A DNA stretch of 64,000 nucleotides from an uncultured Candidatus Saccharibacteria bacterium (GTDB lineage Bacteria; Patescibacteriota; Saccharimonadia; Saccharimonadales; Saccharimonadaceae): contig CAMNAK010000002.1 of assembly GCA_946530965.1 (NCBI GenBank), forward strand, positions 308,442-372,441, in the 5' to 3' direction. Below, piece after piece: positions 60,458 to 64,000 of the stretch. Position 1 is the first letter of the stretch. Every line of letters begins with the position of its first letter. The position numbers and the translations under genes are program-made. Under the pieces are notes generated by a model. The model was not told the DNA's origin. It was given only the letters and a program-made list of their open reading frames with translations, and ran no database searches.

Positions 60458-60688
60458 TTTAAATGACAAAATTGGTCGCCTAATAAGTCCCCCTAAGCGG
60501 CTAAGGCCGATCCGTAGTCCGAAAGGGCTGTTGCTGGGAGGCGATAAGCCAAAGGCAGAACGCAGAAATGCTACGGAATGAAAAGCAGACTTAAACTTAT
60601 GTTTTGAACAGCTTAGGAGTCTGTCATGTAGTGACCCTGGCGAGAGTTAGTTCCTACCCAGTTTTGTCATTTAAGGGTTCTTTTTTGT
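60458..60688 (+). ncRNA. Unassigned structured RNA of about 215-230 nt
   Basis: A gene-free stretch whose ends pair over 15 bp (60461-60475 with 60658-60672, one G-U). Inside are tcgcct/aggcga (60476-60481 with 60539-60544), an agtcc-GAAA-gggct hairpin (60516-60529), a gca-GAAA-tgc hairpin (60562-60571), a long-range tccgtag/ctacgga pairing (60511-60517 with 60571-60577), and cagact/agtctg (60586-60591 with 60618-60623). TTCTTTTTT follows at once, favouring plus-strand transcription. I see no RNase P, tmRNA, SRP or group I signature. A 6S-like RNA or an unknown class is possible. Confidence 0.65.
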
Positions 60689-60692
60689 TGCT

Positions 60693-62417
60693 CTAGAAAT
60701 ACTTCTTCAGGTATTCTCTTAGCTCGTCATCGCAAGCGTAAATATATACACCCTTAACTGCGCGGTTCATCAAGATCCGGTAAGTCCTCAAAACCTGTTC
60801 GAGCATGTCGTCTTCGGAAATCGTATAACCTTCGGCGACCTGTCTTTGACTGCGCTTCATGGCGCCAGAGTCTGCGCAAGCTTTGCGGTTAAAAATTAGC
60901 TTGCCGTCGCGATAAATTAAATCTTCACCTATAATAATTCCGACATAATTTAGATCATCGCCCTGAACGGTATAAATACTGCCAACTTCCTGAGCGGAAT
61001 TCTTCGAACCGATCCAGTTGTTTTGGGTACTGTTCCAGCGGAATTTTGCGCCATCAATCTCGATATCGTAGGCGCCTTTGTTCTTTTTGGAGTTCCACTT
61101 CCAGGCAAAGCCTGCCACCATGCGCGACAGGCCAAACTCAGTTTCGCGCCTTTCGATTGCTGACGCAAACTCTCTAATATCATCAAAAATCTTCGCCTCG
61201 AATTTGTCGAATGTCTCCTTGACTGGCGGTCTAAAGCTGTTCGACAAAATATCGTGTACATAGTCAATATATTTCTTGCCACCGCGCGAGCGCATCTGAG
61301 TCTTGAGGTAATAATTGCGCTTCGTAAACTCGTTTGCGTATTTTGCGATGTCTTTGGCGCTAATGTTTGCTGGGCGAATGCGCTGCTGGTCGCTAAAAAC
61401 CAGTACGACGTTCTTAGATTTCGCCATAATCCAATCTAACTCGGAATGAATTTCGCCGTCGCCAAAAATCTTGTCATCGATTTCGTGTATAATCTTGCCG
61501 AGCGTACCCGTAACACCCACTTTCAAGAGGTGTGCCTCGTCGACTAGGGTAATATCAAAATTATCGTCGCATTTACCAAACTGGACCGGCGAGAAAATTC
61601 TGATGTTTGCGCTCCCGAGATCTATCTTGTCGAAAATCTTACGTATGCGACCGCATAGTGATGGCTGCGGAATTACTAGAGCAATGCTTTTGTTCTTAAA
61701 GTTCTGATTAATATGTTCCAGCTCAAAGAAAATATTGAAGTTCGATTCATCGTCGATATCGTCGTTTTGATTATCAAATGATTGTAGGTCGGCCAATAGT
61801 TTTGCAAGATACATAATAACGATAGTTTTACCAGTACCAGCATCACCATCGATAATTGATAGACTTTTCCTATCGTCGCAAATTGCCTCGTCAATATTTT
61901 GAACAATTTCGGTTACTACGTTCAATTGTTCGAAGTTTAAGTTCTTGTATGGCGAGAACTTAAACAGTTCGGAATTATTAATCTCTGAAATAGTTTTATC
62001 GGCAATTTTTAGCTCGCGAAGTCGGTTCCAGATCTCTTCGAAAGTCTTGCGGTAGTTAGCTCTATCATAGTAATCGCGGTCGCACATACCGTCGTTGCGA
62101 TTTAGAACCTTAAACTTTCCGTCGCCGCTAAAATACTGAATGAGATAAGACTCTAAATCTAGTGCAGCACTCTTATTGAAAGTTTCGTCAAAGACTACTT
62201 TTACCGACCCATGTCTAAGGCTCGATTTTTCGTCGTTCGCCAAATGTTGGTTCATGCGATTCTTAAGATTTGTAGTTTCGCCAATGTAAATTTGTCGATT
62301 ATTGTAAATCTGATAAACTACTGGCCAGTTTTCTTCCAAATGATCCTCTACGGCCAAGTTATTGATTGCTTTTTGGTCGAAAGAGTAGTTTCTGATTTGG
62401 AATCTTTTTTCTGACAT
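60693..62417 (-). CDS. GIY-YIG nuclease domain fused to a DUF2075 (Schlafen-like) helicase
   Basis: A 574-residue cytosolic protein. Residues about 30-85 are a GIY-YIG nuclease-like domain (WPVVYQIYNNRQIYIGETTNLKNRMNQHL). Here the first tyrosine motif reads VYQI, YIG is kept as IYIGET, and the Arg is present. Residues about 165-574 are a DUF2075 superfamily 1-type ATPase: Walker A IDGDAGTGKTIVI, Walker B ITLVDEAHLL, LKTQMRSRGG, EVGSIYTVQGDDLNYVGIIIGEDL and the C-terminal LRTYRILMNRAVKGVYIYACDDELREYL. Such fusions often lie with defence or mobile genes. The ATG lies 1 nt after the MazG-like stop, so the two are coupled. Confidence 0.88.
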   Translation of the reverse strand: MSEKRFQIRNYSFDQKAINNLAVEDHLEENWPVVYQIYNNRQIYIGETTNLKNRMNQHLANDEKSSLRHGSVKVVFDETFNKSAALDLESYLIQYFSGDGKFKVLNRNDGMCDRDYYDRANYRKTFEEIWNRLRELKIADKTISEINNSELFKFSPYKNLNFEQLNVVTEIVQNIDEAICDDRKSLSIIDGDAGTGKTIVIMYLAKLLADLQSFDNQNDDIDDESNFNIFFELEHINQNFKNKSIALVIPQPSLCGRIRKIFDKIDLGSANIRIFSPVQFGKCDDNFDITLVDEAHLLKVGVTGTLGKIIHEIDDKIFGDGEIHSELDWIMAKSKNVVLVFSDQQRIRPANISAKDIAKYANEFTKRNYYLKTQMRSRGGKKYIDYVHDILSNSFRPPVKETFDKFEAKIFDDIREFASAIERRETEFGLSRMVAGFAWKWNSKKNKGAYDIEIDGAKFRWNSTQNNWIGSKNSAQEVGSIYTVQGDDLNYVGIIIGEDLIYRDGKLIFNRKACADSGAMKRSQRQVAEGYTISEDDMLEQVLRTYRILMNRAVKGVYIYACDDELREYLKKYF

Positions 62418-62418
62418 A

Positions 62419-62733
62419 TTATAGTTCCGTATATTTTTTGCTATTACCTTTAGATTTATTCACCGGGTACTTCTTAGAGTTTTCCTCTAATTTTTCCATA
62501 ACAATATCTTCAAGACTAACGCCGAGCTTGTCGGCTAGGAGAATCGCATAATTTACTACATCGGCCAGTTCTTTGCAGACTTCTTTTTTATCGTAGTCGT
62601 CGTTCCATTGAAAACATTCGAGAAGTTCACCGGACTCAATTGCAATTGATTTTGCCAAGTTGGCAGGAGAATGAAACTGATCCCAGTCTCTGTCTTTTGT
62701 GAATTTTACCACCGCCGCCTTGACTTCTTCCAT
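62419..62733 (-). CDS. MazG-like nucleotide pyrophosphohydrolase
   Basis: About 104 residues from the ATG at 62733 (MEEVKAAVVKFTKDRDWDQF). The frame extends to 62790, but a TATAAT (62740-62745) ends 6 nt before this ATG. The all-alpha NTP-PPase metal motif is visible as SIAIESGELLECFQW and then KEVCKELADVVNYAILLADKL (ExxE and ExxD). These enzymes hydrolyse canonical or damaged (d)NTPs to the monophosphate. It directly precedes the GIY-YIG/DUF2075 helicase gene. A house-cleaning or a defence role are both possible. Confidence 0.9.
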   Translation of the reverse strand: MEEVKAAVVKFTKDRDWDQFHSPANLAKSIAIESGELLECFQWNDDYDKKEVCKELADVVNYAILLADKLGVSLEDIVMEKLEENSKKYPVNKSKGNSKKYTEL

Positions 62734-62774
62734 ACCAATATTATACCCCTGAAATGCCGTATTTCCACTGGCGG

Positions 62775-62972
62775 CTAGAACTCTTTCCACTCTGTAGCTT
62801 CGTCGCTTGGCGCCGTAATGGCTATCTGTCTAAACTGGCATTCTCCTGGATCTAGGACAAATTCGCCTGACCTGTATTTCTGCCTTGCCGTTTCGTAGGC
62901 TTCTTCGGCACCGTCGGCCTCGATTTCGAAGTCCTCAGCAACGGTTTCTTCTATCGTGATTGTATATTTCAT
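62775..62972 (-). CDS. Small DpnD/PcfM-like protein
   Basis: A 65-residue acidic protein (MKYTITIEETVAEDFEIEADGAEEAYETARQKYRSGEFVLD). The beta-strand, acidic helix and YxxGEFVLD order matches the DpnD/PcfM C-terminal domain found as small stand-alone proteins on plasmids and mobile elements. The start lies beside an imperfect inverted repeat (atgatcggatcttatgatca). The frame ends 42 nt upstream of the preferred MazG start. Function unknown. Confidence 0.72.
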   Translation of the reverse strand: MKYTITIEETVAEDFEIEADGAEEAYETARQKYRSGEFVLDPGECQFRQIAITAPSDEATEWKEF

Positions 62973-62990
62973 GATCGGATCTTATGATCA
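62971..62990. promoter_or_regulatory. Imperfect palindrome upstream of the DpnD/PcfM-like gene
   Basis: tgatc and gatca repeats flank ggatctt, just at the start codon and over a possible -10 (TAAGAT). It could bind an autorepressor. Confidence 0.4.
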
Positions 62991-63061
62991 TTTTTGGCAA
63001 AAGTCCACAATATCTCGCCGTCTCGTGTCAAGAAAAAATCCCACCCCTATTTTCTGCACAA

Positions 63062-63358
63062 TTATTTACTAGTTAGCCCCTTTACGGTCGCATTCACTAT
63101 CTCTGCTAACTTTTCTTTATTGTCGACATCTTCCACAAAATACATCGGCTTAGCGCCATCGTACGGAATCTCTTCGGTCATTTCGTAATGTTCGTTTTCT
63201 GGAACTATTTTTACAAGTAGGCGGTCATCATAAATGCCGCCAAATAAGACATTATTGGAATATAGCAAGAATTCGCCCATCATTGGCCGACAGGTAATAT
63301 TCGGCGCTTCCGACAGTTGTTCTAAGATAAAATCGCGATAATCTTTGGTGCTTGCCAT
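63062..63358 (-). CDS. TfoX N-terminal domain family protein
   Basis: A 98-residue protein matching the TfoX_N domain: RPMMGEFLLYSNNVLFGGIYDDRLLVKIVPENEH is the core, with the conserved MMGEF...GxxxDDRLxxK pattern. It lacks the C-terminal domain of the competence regulator TfoX/Sxy, so a role in natural transformation is not implied. It starts directly after the stop of the ClbS/DfsB-like gene and is co-transcribed with it. Many small genomes carry such single-domain TfoX_N proteins of unknown function. Confidence 0.88.
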   Translation of the reverse strand: MASTKDYRDFILEQLSEAPNITCRPMMGEFLLYSNNVLFGGIYDDRLLVKIVPENEHYEMTEEIPYDGAKPMYFVEDVDNKEKLAEIVNATVKGLTSK

Positions 63359-63901
63359 TTATTTCTCGCAGTTCTTTTTATGCGCTTTGAGCTTCTTCAT
63401 TGCCCAGTCGTAGTGGGAGGATAGACAACTCACGAAATACGAGCCAAGCACAGAACCACCAACCCAAGGATACATGCCTTTAGTGAATAATTGCTCTTCG
63501 CTCAGACTTTCGGCTAGTTTCATGACGTCTTTATGCGATTTTTCAAACATTTTTCTAGCATCTTCGAGCGAGGTCTTTTGATGTTTCTCCCAGTATTCAA
63601 CGTTCATATCGCCGTAAGTCTTCCAAGTGTATGGTTCTGGCAAGAATGGTGCGTTACCACCTTTATTCAGATTCGTATCTACAAATTCAAGTAGCATGCG
63701 GTGCCATTCATATAAATGTACCCAAATATCGCGTAGGTTCTTGTCGCGTCCCCAGTGGCGTTCTTTCTTCGATGGATCGCCGGAGAAATCGAATTCGGTG
63801 TTCATTTCTTTCTCGCTCATTGAATCAGCTATTTCGATCAGCTTGGCATAGTATTCTTCGCCGGCCTTTAATAAGTCCTGTTTGTTGCGTGGTCTTGGCA
63901 T
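63359..63901 (-). CDS. ClbS/DfsB family four-helix bundle protein
   Basis: A 180-residue cytosolic protein. Family hallmarks are MPRPRNKQDLLKAGEEYYAKL, DKNLRDIWVHLYEWHRMLLEFV, FLPEPYTWKTYGDMN and GGSVLGSYFVSCLSSHYDWAMKKL. The bundle resembles DinB-like proteins. ClbS protects colibactin producers by hydrolysing the toxin's cyclopropane, and DfsB relates to cold-shock or stress, but most members are untested. An AAGGA SD and a TATAAT lie upstream. It heads a two-gene unit with the TfoX_N gene. The final 99 bases of the window are AT-rich with no gene that I can support. Confidence 0.9.
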   Translation of the reverse strand: MPRPRNKQDLLKAGEEYYAKLIEIADSMSEKEMNTEFDFSGDPSKKERHWGRDKNLRDIWVHLYEWHRMLLEFVDTNLNKGGNAPFLPEPYTWKTYGDMNVEYWEKHQKTSLEDARKMFEKSHKDVMKLAESLSEEQLFTKGMYPWVGGSVLGSYFVSCLSSHYDWAMKKLKAHKKNCEK

Positions 63902-64000
63902 AAATAAGTCCTTGTTTACTACTTTAATTATATCATCGGGTGCAAGTCTGCCATTGACATTGTATTTCTTTTATTTTCTTCATTGTCATTGTTTTAAGCC

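Noticed and set aside
60281..60469. 62-codon minus-strand frame containing VGLEPTTPSLRGS
   Set aside because: It is the antisense of tRNA-Lys, a well-known false gene; no start signal or homology support.
60458..60688. Retron msr/msd or OMEGA-type guide RNA
   Set aside because: Paired ends resemble a retron, but no reverse transcriptase, IscB or TnpB gene lies nearby.
63062..63358. TfoX_N protein as a competence regulator
   Set aside because: Only the N-terminal domain is present; the domain alone does not support a competence role.
1..64000. UGA reassigned to Gly, as in Gracilibacteria or Absconditabacteria
   Set aside because: Several genes end in TGA at the expected family length, for example murB at its overlap with folD, and coding frames are intact under the standard code.

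Overview
The window reads as a chromosomal segment of a small-genome Patescibacteria/CPR bacterium, most likely a Candidatus Saccharibacteria (TM7) relative. This is an inference. It rests on a MurA fused to an XRE helix-turn-helix domain, a tandem family of TrbL/VirB6-like membrane proteins, many predicted leaderless genes, and core genes of a Gram-positive-type cell (MurA, MurB, class B sortase, an LPXTG protein) without biosynthetic operons. UGA is a normal stop here (murB and the gene at 43433-44272 end in TGA), so the UGA-recoded Gracilibacteria and Absconditabacteria are unlikely.

Layout. 1-7.3 kb: partial S51 peptidase and HTH-MurA on the minus strand, then nrdD-nrdG behind three NrdR-box-like palindromes, then a large surface protein. 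7.4-13.7 kb: small housekeeping or accessory enzymes (Nudix, GNAT, SDR, cysteine hydrolase, methyltransferase), an intracellular protein that looks like a clan-A glycoside hydrolase, and tRNA-Val. 13.8-22.8 kb: a small unknown gene, a surface protein with pilin-type Ig-like repeats, prfA-prmC, a two-gene cassette of different composition flanked by an inverted repeat, and an LPKTG-anchored DUF11-type protein followed by a strongly folded RNA region. 22.8-39.8 kb: five large paralogous TrbL/VirB6-like membrane proteins interleaved with three small single-span partner proteins. 39.9-47.9 kb: murB-folD, a broken DUF3592-like gene, tRNA-Arg, a zinc-ribbon membrane protein, an unknown soluble protein, and sufCBSU without sufD. 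48-57 kb: a Sel1-repeat protein, then what looks like a sortase-assembled pilus locus (adhesin, two pilin-like proteins, a signal-peptidase-like protein lacking both catalytic residues, class B sortase). 57-64 kb: FAM173-like methyltransferase, hydrolase-Nudix fusion, flavodoxin, a zinc metallopeptidase, tRNA-Lys, an unassigned structured RNA, and a minus-strand group of GIY-YIG/DUF2075 helicase, MazG-like, DpnD/PcfM-like, TfoX-N and ClbS/DfsB proteins.

Expression logic visible in the sequence. At least twelve genes have a -10 hexamer ending 6-7 nt before the chosen start codon, which predicts leaderless mRNAs. A second set of four loci has near-consensus TTGACA/TATAAT promoters, 38-176 nt leaders and strong Shine-Dalgarno sequences, and all four encode unknown or secreted proteins. 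The surface and secretion genes share an extended -10 of the form TATGnTAAAAT, at two sites inside a perfect CATAA-n5-TTATG palindrome.

Most notable for follow-up: the TrbL/VirB6-like island with its partner proteins (22.8-39.8 kb), the pilus-like locus (49.0-57.0 kb), the two structured RNA candidates (22.62-22.80 and 60.46-60.69 kb), and the cassette at 18.4-20.4 kb.
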